The notes under the pieces: generated by a model
Database searches by the model: none
The model's input: the letters and a program-made list of their open reading frames with translations, nothing else
What the model was told of the DNA's origin: nothing
Origin: Branchiostoma floridae
Lineage: Eukaryota > Chordata > Leptocardii > Amphioxiformes > Branchiostomatidae
Assembly (NCBI RefSeq): GCF_000003815.2
Contig: NC_049988.1
Location: 22,869,069 to 22,933,068, forward strand
Reading direction: 5' to 3'
DNA: 64,000 nt
Program-made: the position numbers and the translations under genes
Shown: piece after piece, positions 1 to 9,772 of the stretch
Layout: every line of letters starts with the position of its first letter
Position numbering within the stretch: the stretch's first letter is position 1

Positions 1-134
1 TATACGGACGGCATCATGAGGATGGAGAAGAAGCATACTTGAGTTATGACATTTGTGAAATGAGATCGGATTTGCATGATTTTTCAAGCAGATGTTATGA
101 TCCAGCTCACTCTCTGTTTTACTTTTACACAGGG

Positions 135-466
135 CAGGGCTCGAAATTCATTTTCGGGATTAGGTGCACTGGTGCACCCAGCTTTAAAAATTGGGTGCAC
201 CACTTAAATTTAAGTAATAACCTAATGATAAAACTTAGTTACAAGCTATCAAATTCTTCAACAAGTACCATGACAGACATTGTTATTATCTTTTTAACAC
301 TTAGATGTCAAAAATATGATGTATACTTGTATACTTTGATATCTTTACATACATGAACCCATGAAAATATTTGGGTGCAACCTGTACACTCACAGGAAAT
401 AATTGGGTGCACAGCTCCAATTTTTGATGCACCTGGGTGCACATGCACCCAGTATTTTGAACCCTG
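135..466. repeat. Interspersed repeat rich in GGTGCACCC, copy 1
   Basis: A block with many GTGCACCC/GGGTGCAC words, starting CAGGGCTCGAAAT and ending in ACCCTG. An inverted copy lies at 36258-36636, with the same words in reverse order and ends CAGGGCTTGAAAT and TTTCGAGCCCTG. The CAGGG...CCCTG ends resemble hAT-type non-autonomous elements, but I could not read a clean target-site duplication here. No coding capacity is seen. Confidence 0.6.
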
Positions 467-1175
467 CAGAATGTTTAGTTAGTAATTTAGTATGTTATTT
501 TTCTTTTGATCATTCATGCAAGGAGCATACCAATCAACCTCATGGTAGCCACCTGACACGCAGTTTGTGCGCCTTCTTGAAATTTTCCCCCAGACCTGAA
601 TGAGAGGTGACATACCTTTATGAACATTGTTATCCCATCCTCACGCCTACATGGGAGGGACCAACGTTCGAGTTGCACAGTCAAGCACACTATGCATATC
701 CTAAACGTGAATAGTGATTATTTTTTAACAATTTTTTTTTCTGGGCATATTTTGATCCTAAAGGTTATCTTTTTGGCTAGAGAGTACAGAAGCATGTGTA
801 CTGTGACAAAAGATTCTGTGACCTTTGGCATGTTTTGAACTAAAGTTGACCCCTGAATCCCAACTGACTCGGTGGACTGACCCATCATGAAATTCTGTTG
901 TCATTTCAAATTCTGGCTAATACTAGTTTATAGAAAGCCAGAGTTGACCTGCTTGCCTGCTTTTTGAATCAAAACAAAGCTGACAAATCCAGCTTTGCTA
1001 TGTACTAGTAGGTGAATGTGGTTTGAAGTGATTACCTTCGCCAAAAAGGTTATATTTTGGGTAGCGTTTGTATGTGGGGGTGTGTGTTTGTAGAAGACCA
1101 GCATAACTCGAGAATGCCTGGATGGATTGTATTGATATTATTCGGTATTTGGGTAGGTAGCATCATCCCACTCAG
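467..1175. other. Non-coding, repeat-derived sequence
   Basis: No gene is supported. The part near 1030-1165 contains a CATAACTCGAGAATGCCTGG word, which is related to ATCTCAAGAACCGCTGGATT near 40968 and ATAACTCAAGAACGGCTGGG near 63426. It is therefore a dispersed repeat fragment. The short open frames here do not resemble proteins. Confidence 0.5.
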
Positions 1176-1529
1176 GGTTGACTCACGGCAATGTCTTGCG
1201 ATATCAACCCTGACTTTTCAGCCTCAGAAAACCGGTAGTGGGGCGTGGCTACTAACTAACTGTCAACTAATCAGAGAAATGCCTTCGTGTTGTCCAAAGG
1301 CACCATATAAGGTGCCTCATTATAATATTCAAAAGTAAGATGACAGTACCGGGCTACTAGTACCGGCATAACCTTTCAGCAGCCAGGTACCAAATTTAAG
1401 ATTTGTCGGCTCTGGGTTCAAATGACAAATCAGGCAAGCTCATTAATATTCATAAGCAAGGTGCCCCCAGTACAAGTTTTCTGAGGCTGAAAGGTTGATA
1501 TTGCAAGGTATTGCCACAAGAGTCAACCC
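1176..1529. mobile_element. Foldback MITE with about 55-bp inverted ends
   Basis: The left end (AGGGTTGACTC... then CTTTTCAGCCTCAGAAAA) is matched in inverted form by the right end (TTTTCTGAGGCTGAAAGG ... GAGTCAACCCT). No coding region is present. Part of its inside (AATCAGAG..., GCAAGCTCATTAA...) is shared with 51200-51390 in a formin intron, so it belongs to a dispersed family. The Harbinger-like element at 1533 inserted at its right edge. Confidence 0.65.
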
Positions 1530-1532
1530 TAA

Positions 1533-1892
1533 GGCCACACCAATTTAATTTCCTGGTTCACGGATTCGCTCGCTCCTATTTTTTGGAAAATAAAATAAAA
1601 ATAAAAATTACCACTCAGCAAATTTTCACCATTAATGAAACCATTCACCAGCTTTCTGGTGTAGCAAATTGGCCTTTATATCATAAGCTCCTTAAAGTGT
1701 GGGTACAGGTGCTGTTACTGTACAATAATAGTGTTTTTGTACTTTTTTCAAGCTGAAAACTTTTTTTCTTTATGTTTTGGGTTAGCCGTTACCTTTACCC
1801 CAACCATTTTACAATTTTTATTTTTATTTCGCCCTCTCGCTCCATATTTTTTATGAAAACTCCGTGAACGAAGAAATTAAATTGGTGTGGCC
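1533..1892. mobile_element. PIF/Harbinger-like MITE, copy A
   Basis: A 360-bp palindromic element starting GGCCACACCAATTTAATTTC and ending with its inverse. It is flanked on both sides by TAA. The copies at 37414 and 44175 are flanked by TTA, so the target duplication is TWA, the hallmark of PIF/Harbinger elements. It has no transposase. Confidence 0.85.
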
Positions 1893-1910
1893 TAAGTATG
1901 TGAGAGTGTT

Positions 1911-2022
1911 ATCCTGGTACCCATCTTTATCATGGCTCCCGAGTCTCTTCTGTCCTCATCTCAGATATCTGCGGACAGGACAGAAGACACTTGGGAGCTA
2001 TAATACGGCTGGATACTAGACC
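1911..2022. mobile_element. Degenerate small foldback MITE (TAGCCTGGTA family)
   Basis: The sequence (TCCTGGTACCC..., GGCTCCCGAGTCTCTTCT ... AGAAGACACTTGGGAGC...) is an imperfect hairpin. It matches the intact copy at 24891-25003, which has a 9-bp target duplication. This copy has decayed ends. Confidence 0.55.
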
Positions 2023-2049
2023 AAGAAGTACTAATACAAATGTATTGTA

Positions 2050-2183
2050 AAAGAAACATTTGTGGTGGTTTAATGATCACAGTTTTCGCAGTGGACACTT
2101 CACCGCGAACATAAAACCACCGCGAACATTTTTCCATGGCAGTAAGAGACCACAGTGCATGGTGCTACCGCGAACTTAAAACC
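2050..2183. mobile_element. Fragment of CTGTAAATGC-type (TA-flanked) MITE
   Basis: Contains the family words TTCGCAGTGGACACTTCACC, CCGCGAACATAAAACCACCG and AGTAAGAGACCACAGTGCAT. These are shared with the complete copy at 59267-59473 and the copies at 24742 and about 56484. Both termini are missing. Confidence 0.6.
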
Positions 2184-2420
2184 TGCCCACCTGAGAAAGC
2201 ACATTTTTCGATGCAAAATGCACCAGAAGTTGAGAAAATGTTGTGTCCTCGAACATTTAAGATTGTAACAACAGCAATTCTAACGTCCGAAACCAGTATT
2301 TGAATTGTCAACCGTGCCGTTCGATTTACTCGAAGGAAGCCTGTGTGATACAAACTTATCAAACGGCCCGGAACACCCATTTGCGTTTTTGCGTCACAGG
2401 TATGACATAATGTACATTAT
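2184..2420. mobile_element. Repeat shared with 43340-43622
   Basis: About 240 bp align with the right part of the element at 43193-43630. Shared words include CCCACCTGAGAAA, CGCCAGAAGTTGA (here GCACCAGAAGTTGA), GCCTGTGTGATAC and GCGTCACAGGTATGACATAA. It is a DNA-transposon-like fragment with no coding region. It lies about 230 bp upstream of the zinc-finger exon. Confidence 0.65.
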
Positions 2421-2650
2421 AAACTATTAACAGAACAAAACTTTTCATTACCATCACTGAAATAGTTGGGACTTAACCAAGGTTTGTTCCCAGAGTGAAC
2501 TTGTCTACTGCAGCTTTAGTTAAGGGACGTGTTGTTGGAGGGTAATACTATAATAGTTTTTTATTTGAACATAATTAGCAGTTTCTAAAGTTCCAAATTA
2601 AAGCACTAACAGTAAAAAATTGAAACTAAACAAACTTTTCTTTATTCTGC

Positions 2651-2652
2651 AG
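2651..2652 (+). other. Splice acceptor before the zinc-finger exon
   Basis: TTTCTTTATTCTGCAG ends at 2652, a good pyrimidine-rich acceptor 28 bases before the ATG. It implies a non-coding upstream exon, which I could not identify in the window. Confidence 0.6.
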
Positions 2653-2680
2653 ATCTCCTACATTCGGATCCAACGTTACC

Positions 2681-5398
2681 ATGGCAACAAATATCCATAT
2701 GGATGAAGTCGTGCTGGACCTGTTTGTGGAAACTGACAAAGCCTTCCAGGATCCAATAAACCATGTCCAAACTCACAGTGGTGAGAAACCCTTCATGCCA
2801 AGCAACAATGATCAGAGCTGTGCAGAGATTCATGCTCTAGAGAAACCCTTCATGCAAACCACCTCTAGTCAGAACTACACGGGGACTCACACAGGGGAGA
2901 AACCCTTCATACAAAACAACACTGGTCGGAACTACACAGAGATTCACCCGCTTGAGAAACCCTTCATGCAAACAAACAGTGCTCAGAACCACACAGAGAC
3001 TCACACAGGGGAGAAACCCTCCATGCCAAGCAACAATGGTGAGAACTACACAGAGATTCACCCTCTAGAGACACCCTTCATGCCAAGCACCATGGACACT
3101 AATGCTGTTGAGGACAAACCCTTCATGTGTGGAAAATGCAACATGAGGTTCAGTGAACTGGCTGACCTGGGTGTACACGTGCAAATGCACTCCAGTCAGA
3201 AAGCTTCCGCGCAAACTCGCACTGGGGGACAACCCTATAGCTCTGGGGAGGGTACTACGAGGCAGTTCAGCACACAGAATCAGGTTGGGAGGAGCGTGCA
3301 AACTCACACTGGAGAGAAACCTGCCAGCTTTGAGGGGGGCAGCGGGCAATTCAACCAACAGGATCCCAAAACGCACATGCAAACTCTCACTGGTGAGGAA
3401 CCTTGTGTGCAAACTCACACTGGAGAGAAACCCTGCAGCTATGAGGGGGATGGCAAGCAGTTCAGTCAACAGCAGCATCAAGAGACACACAATGACATGC
3501 AGAACATTGGTGAGGGAGCGCACATGCAAACTCACACAGGTGAGAAACCTGGCATGTTTAACAATGATAAGAAAGAGGAAAGTGAGATGGGTAACAGGAG
3601 GAAAACGAGACAACAGTCCCTTGTGTGCAAGGAATGCGGCAAGCGGTTTAACAAGTCGGACAACCTGAAAAGCCACATGCGCACCCACACTGGAGAGAAA
3701 CCCTACGGTTGTGGCGAGTGTGGCAGACGCTTCAGTGACGGCACGGCTCTCCGAAAGCACAAGCTCACCCACACTGGGGAGAAACCCTACAGTTGTGAGG
3801 AGTGCGGCAAGACGTTCGGTCTACCTGCGACTCTGAACAGACACATGCTGACTCACACTGGGGAGAAACCCCACTCCTGTGTGGAGTGTGGTGTGCAGTT
3901 CAGCCGGACCGACGCCCTGAAGAACCACATGCAGACCCACACTGGAGACAGACCACACATCTGTAAAGAGTGCGGCCAGCAGTTCCGACAACTGGGACAC
4001 TTACGCAAGCACAAGCAGACGCACGTTGGGAAGAAATCACAGCGCGGCAACGATGCAACCCCATTTGAGTGTGACAAGTGCGGAAAAACGTTCAAGACTC
4101 CGCGTAACCTGAGGAGGCACGCGGCGACCCACACAGAGGAGAAACCCTACAAGTGTGACGAGTGCGGAAAGGGGTTCAGAGACAAGCAGGGTCTGGGCAG
4201 GCACGTGCCCATCCACTCCGATGAAAAACCCTTCAAGTGCGACCAGTGCAGCAACAGTTACAGCGTAGAGCGTTATCTCAAGCGGCACATGGTCACCCAC
4301 ACCGGCGAGTATCGCTACAGTTGCGAGGACTGTGGCAAACGCTTCCAGGATCGCGAGGGCCTGGCAAGGCACATGCGGACCCACACTGGGGAGAAACCCT
4401 TCCAGTGTGACGAATGTGGCAAGCGGTTCGGTCAGCACTCCAGCCTAACCCTCCACAAGAGAACCCACTTAACTGAGAAACCCTTCCCCTGTGACAAGTG
4501 CAGCAAGCAGTTCAGCCAACTGGCCCATCTTAAGAGACACCTTATGTCCATCCACAGTGGGGATAAACCAGGCACCAGCGGAGAGGGAACATTAGAGGAG
4601 GGTGAGCTTAAAAAAGGAATGAGATTCCACCCTTGTGACGTGTGTGGCAAGACGTTTAAGAAACGGGGCGTCCTGAAAAGCCACGTGAGGATCCACACAG
4701 GGGAGAGACCGTACGGCTGTGAGGACTGCGACAAGCGGTTTAGAGACGCGGAGACGCTCCGGAGACACAAGATCACCCACAGCAGTGTGAGACCCTTCAT
4801 CTGCGATCAGTGCGGCAAAGGGTTCAACCGCTCGCAACATCTGAAGACTCACATGATGACCCACACTGGGGAGCGACCGCACGTTTGTCCGGAGTGTGGC
4901 AAGGGGTTTTACGACTCCGGTGGTTTGAAGGACCACCTGATGACCCACACAGATGAGAAACCCTTCATGTGCGACGAGTGTGGGAAACAGTTTCGCCAGG
5001 CAGCCGCCCTGAGGGTGCACCTAAAGACCCACACTGGAGAGAAACCGTACATCTGTTCCAAGTGTGGGAAGCAGTGCATCCAACTGGCCCACCTGCAGAG
5101 GCACATGCTGATCCACTCCGACGCGAAACCTCACGCCTGCGGGGAGTGCAACAAGCGCTTCCGAACCCCGACCGACCTGAAGAAGCACGGACAAGTCCAC
5201 ACCGGTGCGAGACCTTACACCTGCGACGAGTGCAACGGGCAGTTCAGCCAGCCGAACGCTCTGAAGAGACACAAGCGGACGCACACCGGTGAGAGACCCT
5301 ACAGCTGTAGGTTCTGTAGTAGGAAGTTCAGTCGGCAGGATCATCACAAAACCCACGAGCGGACTCATGCCGGACCCTCTGTCCTTTTCCTGGAGTAG
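2681..5398 (+). CDS. C2H2 zinc-finger protein, 905 aa, about 21 fingers
   Basis: A single open exon. The start ATG has a strong context (TTACCATGG). Residues 1-110 form a 19-residue tandem repeat that keeps the finger linker (EKPF) but lacks the cysteine pair. One isolated finger (CGKCNMRF...) lies near residues 149-171. More linker-only units follow to about residue 310. From about residue 315 to 898 there are twenty nearly contiguous C2H2 fingers joined by TGEKP-type linkers. One finger has Cys in place of the core Phe (CGKQCIQL). The array predicts a sequence-specific nuclear DNA-binding regulator. No KRAB, BTB or SCAN domain is visible. No ortholog can be named, because such genes expand lineage by lineage. 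The stop is TAG at 5396-5398. Confidence 0.93.
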   Translation: MATNIHMDEVVLDLFVETDKAFQDPINHVQTHSGEKPFMPSNNDQSCAEIHALEKPFMQTTSSQNYTGTHTGEKPFIQNNTGRNYTEIHPLEKPFMQTNSAQNHTETHTGEKPSMPSNNGENYTEIHPLETPFMPSTMDTNAVEDKPFMCGKCNMRFSELADLGVHVQMHSSQKASAQTRTGGQPYSSGEGTTRQFSTQNQVGRSVQTHTGEKPASFEGGSGQFNQQDPKTHMQTLTGEEPCVQTHTGEKPCSYEGDGKQFSQQQHQETHNDMQNIGEGAHMQTHTGEKPGMFNNDKKEESEMGNRRKTRQQSLVCKECGKRFNKSDNLKSHMRTHTGEKPYGCGECGRRFSDGTALRKHKLTHTGEKPYSCEECGKTFGLPATLNRHMLTHTGEKPHSCVECGVQFSRTDALKNHMQTHTGDRPHICKECGQQFRQLGHLRKHKQTHVGKKSQRGNDATPFECDKCGKTFKTPRNLRRHAATHTEEKPYKCDECGKGFRDKQGLGRHVPIHSDEKPFKCDQCSNSYSVERYLKRHMVTHTGEYRYSCEDCGKRFQDREGLARHMRTHTGEKPFQCDECGKRFGQHSSLTLHKRTHLTEKPFPCDKCSKQFSQLAHLKRHLMSIHSGDKPGTSGEGTLEEGELKKGMRFHPCDVCGKTFKKRGVLKSHVRIHTGERPYGCEDCDKRFRDAETLRRHKITHSSVRPFICDQCGKGFNRSQHLKTHMMTHTGERPHVCPECGKGFYDSGGLKDHLMTHTDEKPFMCDECGKQFRQAAALRVHLKTHTGEKPYICSKCGKQCIQLAHLQRHMLIHSDAKPHACGECNKRFRTPTDLKKHGQVHTGARPYTCDECNGQFSQPNALKRHKRTHTGERPYSCRFCSRKFSRQDHHKTHERTHAGPSVLFLE
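2765..3110 (+). repeat. 57-bp coding tandem repeat (linker-only zinc-finger relics)
   Basis: Inside the zinc-finger CDS, units of 57 bp encode 19 residues of the form EKPFxQxxxxQNYTEIHxx, about six times. Normal fingers repeat every 28 residues, so these look like fingers that lost nine residues, including the Cys pair, and then spread as a minisatellite. Confidence 0.75.
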
Positions 5399-5499
5399 AC
5401 CAAGATTCGGAAACATCTATCATATATTTGAACACCCAGAAAGCAAGCTTTTAGCCAGGCATGCGTCAACGCGTCATCTGGACGCACTTTTCTTAGAAT

Positions 5500-5800
5500 A
5501 ACAAGAAATTTAATGCCCCTGGACGCCCTTACACTGGGGAGAAAATCCCCTGACAAGCATGAAATTCTGATTGACCAGGGATGCTACCAGGTCATCTGTG
5601 GTCACAGTCTTCTACTTTGACCTCTGAACCAGTATTTTTGCCTCTTGGGATACCTAAGAATGCACTATTTTATCTTAAAATCATCAAAAACTCTGCACTA
5701 TGGAAGGTGCATGCCACCAGACTCCCTACAATAGTTACTTACCGCGTCTCACCAATAAGTTTGGACTCCCTATTATAAAATCCTATAAAAGCCTGCCAGA
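5500..5800. repeat. Dispersed repeat in zinc-finger 3' region
   Basis: The words AAGCATGAAATTCTGATTGA and CCAGGGATGCTAC recur near 37908-37935. GACTCTGCACCATGGAAGGT near 38434 matches AACTCTGCACTATGGAAGGT here. The last finger exon therefore runs directly into repeat-derived 3' sequence. Confidence 0.6.
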
Positions 5801-5835
5801 AAGGAGCAGACCAACAACCTGTAGTATTTGTGAAG

Positions 5836-5841
5836 AATAAA
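5836..5841 (+). terminator. Possible polyadenylation signal AATAAA
   Basis: An AATAAA hexamer lies 438 bases after the zinc-finger stop codon. It is the first canonical signal downstream on the plus strand. Use is inferred only from position. Confidence 0.4.
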
Positions 5842-7051
5842 CAAAAATCGATATTTGATAAAGATGAAATTACATATTTGGACACCTAAAAACTATGATA
5901 TCGATTTCCTTTCAGAAAGGGAAGAATTTAAAAATGCTACAGCTAGTTTTATTCTACTTCTGATGATAATCATATTTTGCTATTAGTATATTTTAGGGAG
6001 TTTCAGTTCTCTAGTTTGGATTTTTCATGTTACACTACTTTGTGAATATGGTAACAGTTCCTAACATGTTTTATTTGTCTTATAAGTTATATTAGCTACT
6101 ATTTATATGTCTCATATTTGCTAATATTCATATATTTCGTCAATATGGATGGATATTCTTCAAGACCAATTTGTATAGGAATTGAGTTTAAATTGACTTG
6201 ATTGAATTGACTTCATAATCACATAGCAACAATTTCTTGTCAATGGCTTACCTTTTAGCTAGAGATGTACTTGCCAAACGAAAGACAAAATGTTCTTTTA
6301 ACTTATGAGTCATGTCATCCTCAAATACTGATGTATTTGTCAAATTTGTTACAGATGTTTTAAGAAAAGAAATATGTAAGCTGTGGATATAGATTTAGTA
6401 GTATTTTTTTTGTAATCTGCCATATACTGCATTTATTCTTTCCTGTCATTGCTAACCAGGTTGATATGACCCATTTCTATGGAGATTTGGGGACAACAAA
6501 TTAACATAAGGCCAATCCAATATAATTTGTTGGTTCTCAAAATTAAAAGATACTCCTAAATTATAAAGAAAACATAGTCATAGGGCTGTACCTTGGTACA
6601 CACAGTATCAGGGAGTGAATGTACATGTAGTAAGATGCAAGTTTTCCTTACAGCCTGCCGTTTCCATCTTGACCTATTTGCTGAACTTAAGAACCAAGGA
6701 ATTTATTTGGTGCGGCATCAACACTGAAAATAAAGGCAACTAAAGTATGATAAGTCAGTAGAAGAACTAACAAGGTGGCCAAGAGATTAAGGTTATAATT
6801 GAATAAAGAGACTTTTTTTTTACACAACAATGCTATATTGTCACCGACGTACATATGAACTGTGAGCAGCGACATCTGTCCTGCAGTACAATGTGAACCA
6901 GTCAGAATTGCCCTGAAGAAGGTGACAGACGGTCACCAAAATGCCAGGGAGAATAAAGCAATGGTTGTGAGAAAAAGAGTCCTTTTATTCAGTGACGTAC
7001 CAACCTGATGAAACTATTCACAGATGAGTTTATGATTGTTATATATTTGTA
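5842..7051. other. Intergenic, AT-rich; no gene seen
   Basis: AT-rich sequence with no supported coding region. It holds a decayed Harbinger-like MITE at about 6510-6716 (GGCCAATCCAATATAATTTG ... ATTTATTTGGTGCGGC). It also holds a fragment at 6907-6945 with a small hairpin (GGTGACAGACGGTCACC) next to a CCTGAAGA word that recurs elsewhere in the window. Confidence 0.5.
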
Positions 7052-7515
7052 CAGTCAAACCTGCCCAAGACGACCACCCGGGGGACCGGCAAAAAGTGGT
7101 CGATTTGGACAGGTGGTCACTGAGAAGAGTATCGACTCAAAACATGCCTTATGCAAAGTATAAATAGTTTCCGATGTGTTTAATGGCAAATAGCAAGTAC
7201 ACTGCACGCACGCAAAGAAGCGAGGTATTTAATGTCAAATACAACACACACACTGTAAATTGTAAATTTAACCCCAAGCTCTTATCGAGCTTTTATACGA
7301 TACAGTGCTTTAAAGCTCAATATTTGTACACTAACGTTTTAGACAGTAAGGGAACTTTCATTTTGGGCCGGTCGCGGTCGCGTTGGACAGGTGGTCGTTG
7401 AGAAAAGGTCGCTTAATGCTTACGTCAATAGGAAAATAAATCGGGACCCAGAAAAAGCGGTCGAAATGGCCAGGTGGTCGCTGAGAAGAGGTGGTCGCTC
7501 GGGCAGGTTTGACTG
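7052..7515. mobile_element. Tc1/mariner-type MITE (TA-flanked)
   Basis: It starts CAGTCAAACCTGCCC and ends GGGCAGGTTTGACTG, and is flanked by TA on both sides. The inside carries several GGTGGTCG words. No transposase frame is present. A decayed relative starts near 25484 (ACAGTCAAACCTGTAC). Confidence 0.8.
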
Positions 7516-9451
7516 TACCTGTATGTTTTGCCATACACTGTTTTTAATGTATTTGTTCAATGCAAGGCCATTTGACCACTTCTGCGCACTGGAGCGGTTG
7601 GATTGTGGAAACCATTATGCTAGGAGAAAGCAGTGAAACTTTTATTGAAGGCTTGAAGATTATATACAGGAGGGAAACAGTTGTCATCGAGAGAGATCCA
7701 TACCGTATTTGGCAGTCTGAAGAAATAAGCTGTTGCTGTAGGGGACTTTGAGGCTGGTAATTGAACACTGTCTGCATGGCTATTCCCTCGTAAACAGTAG
7801 CCATTGGGAAGTTGGACAGAACTGGGTACTAGTATATATTATCATTTTTCTCATACTGACTGAGTCATAGCCAAACTAGTAACTATTTTTTTTAAAATTG
7901 CAAACATATGATATGGATGTTAGGCTGATATGTACATGTAATGTGTAGTTGTGCTAAACTGTTGTACTATAATGTGGTACAACTGTATTCATTGTAGGGC
8001 TAGTAGTAGTGTAGGGCTATAAATGAAGTACCGTGTAAATAGAAGCTATTGAAATGGAAAAAAGGATATTGTTTTCTTTGCTACTCTTATACCTTGAGGA
8101 CGCATAGCCCGAGTACCATACTCCGTAGTGACTGCTGGCTCAATCCTGTCGCTATGGTGCTCTCTCACTACACTTGCATTACTGCGGGTTTGTTCACTGC
8201 ATTACTGTTTTGTTTTTCTCTCCGATTTTTATAATTTAGATATTGCATACTACATAAAAATATGTCAAAAACCAAGAAAATTTGTTCATCTCTAAAATCC
8301 GCAGTGACGCAAGCTTGACGCACCTTTAGTAACCACGAGGTTGAGGCCAGCAGTCACAACGGAGGTTTCGACAGACAGCACAATCATTCCAAAAACGTTT
8401 CTTTCTCCATTTAAAAGCTTTAATGTTTTATGTACAGTTATGCCCCATGTAAATAAACATACAAAAGGACATCATAATTTCATGTAACGTCTATGAAAAT
8501 TATCACATCTTGAAAAATATGTTTTCACAACTCCTGCAGCATATCTGGGACTCATGCCATCAACAAAAGCAACCTAAAATCAACATAACTACAATATAAA
8601 TCTGTAAAATAATCAGATACAGCTCACAGCTTTTGACAAACATATGATACTGATATCTATCAGTCTAGATACAACAACAAAATTATATAAAATTGCAGTA
8701 AGACTCGTTGATGAAAGCTCCTCAGACTTATACAACAGTATAGGAGCACCCACATCGGTTGCTAAGTTATGTACAGCTTTTCTCAATGAACAATAATCAT
8801 GGCATCACCTGGACCTGCCTACTTACTATATTAGGCTGATGAATCTGCACTATTGCAACATCTATCACAACTACAATCATGTGCACTGGTATCACAGCAG
8901 CTTTAACACTGACAGGCTTTACAGTATTTTCATTATACCAACAGTGCAGCAAGGTTTATAAAACACAAAGGAAAGAATCACTGCAGTATCTGAATTTGAA
9001 AGAATTTTCATTTGTATCACAAATGTCATCAGTATTACAGTCTTACAGGTAAACGTTCATTCATCAGACTCTGATATAATCTTAGGGCAAAAATAATGGA
9101 AGAATAAAAGCATTGGATAAAATATGATGTATTTTCACACTTATATCAGTTACTAGAGCCTGCTATGCAATACCCTTCTATAAGATTTCATGATTCACTT
9201 TACGTTCAACATTTTCCAAAATTTTGCTCTGAAATCTAACTTCTCATGGTATGTTTTGTGTCGTGAAAGAAAATGACACTTTTTTCTGTTTACATTTACA
9301 AAAATCAAGGATGCTTTGCCTTTCTCAAATCCATGGTCTTTACAATGACGCGCTACTTCAATAGAACTTGGTCTGTCAGAAGCATTTTTCTGACCAGTGA
9401 CTTAAGTAGTAGAGTGGGAGGTATGGCTATAACTTTTGTGGGGAGGCGCGA
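7516..9451. other. 3' flank of the minus-strand WBP1/VOPP1-like gene
   Basis: No coding region is supported. The right part (about 8400-9451) probably includes the 3' UTR of the minus-strand gene. A dispersed repeat beginning GCCCGAGTACCATACTCCG lies near 8107, with relatives at 11227 and 36828. Confidence 0.4.
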
Positions 9452-9772
9452 TCAGTGCCTGTGCTCTTCCCTGTTGCCAGGAGCAATGGTTGGCATGGCG
9501 ACAGTACTGGGGTTGCCGGCGGTAACACTGGTTGGCATGGCAACAGCTGTGGCGGAACTGTCCATATTTGGGTTGCTGGGGATAGGTGTGGCACCTGCAG
9601 CAGCTGCGGTGTTGGTTTCGGGTGCGTCGGCCGGCCTGGGGGTTGCGTCAGTGGAGGGGGTGTAGGGAGGGGGGTACGGAGAGGCCCCGTACACCGGGTA
9701 CGGAGGGGGGTAGGCGGGGCCGTACTGGAAGCTGTCCGGCGCCAGGGGGTACACATCAGGCTTGGTTGTTAC
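9452..9772 (-). CDS. WBP1/VOPP1-like exon 5 (Pro-rich C-terminus)
   Basis: The final coding exon. It encodes a Pro/Tyr/Ala-rich tail with YPPPYPVY and YPPPYTPS motifs and ends at TGA (9452-9454). The acceptor is CTCCTGCAG. Confidence 0.85.
   Translation of the reverse strand, partial: VTTKPDVYPLAPDSFQYGPAYPPPYPVYGASPYPPPYTPSTDATPRPADAPETNTAAAAGATPIPSNPNMDSSATAVAMPTSVTAGNPSTVAMPTIAPGNREEHRH

Noticed and set aside
1611-1850. ORFs inside the Harbinger-like MITEs (also at 37561-37845 and 44118-44426)
   Set aside because: The elements are palindromic and too short to encode a transposase; the frames are not conserved between copies.
2837-5416. Several minus-strand ORFs opposite the zinc-finger exon
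   Set aside because: They are shadows of the repetitive finger codons; none has a domain or splice context.
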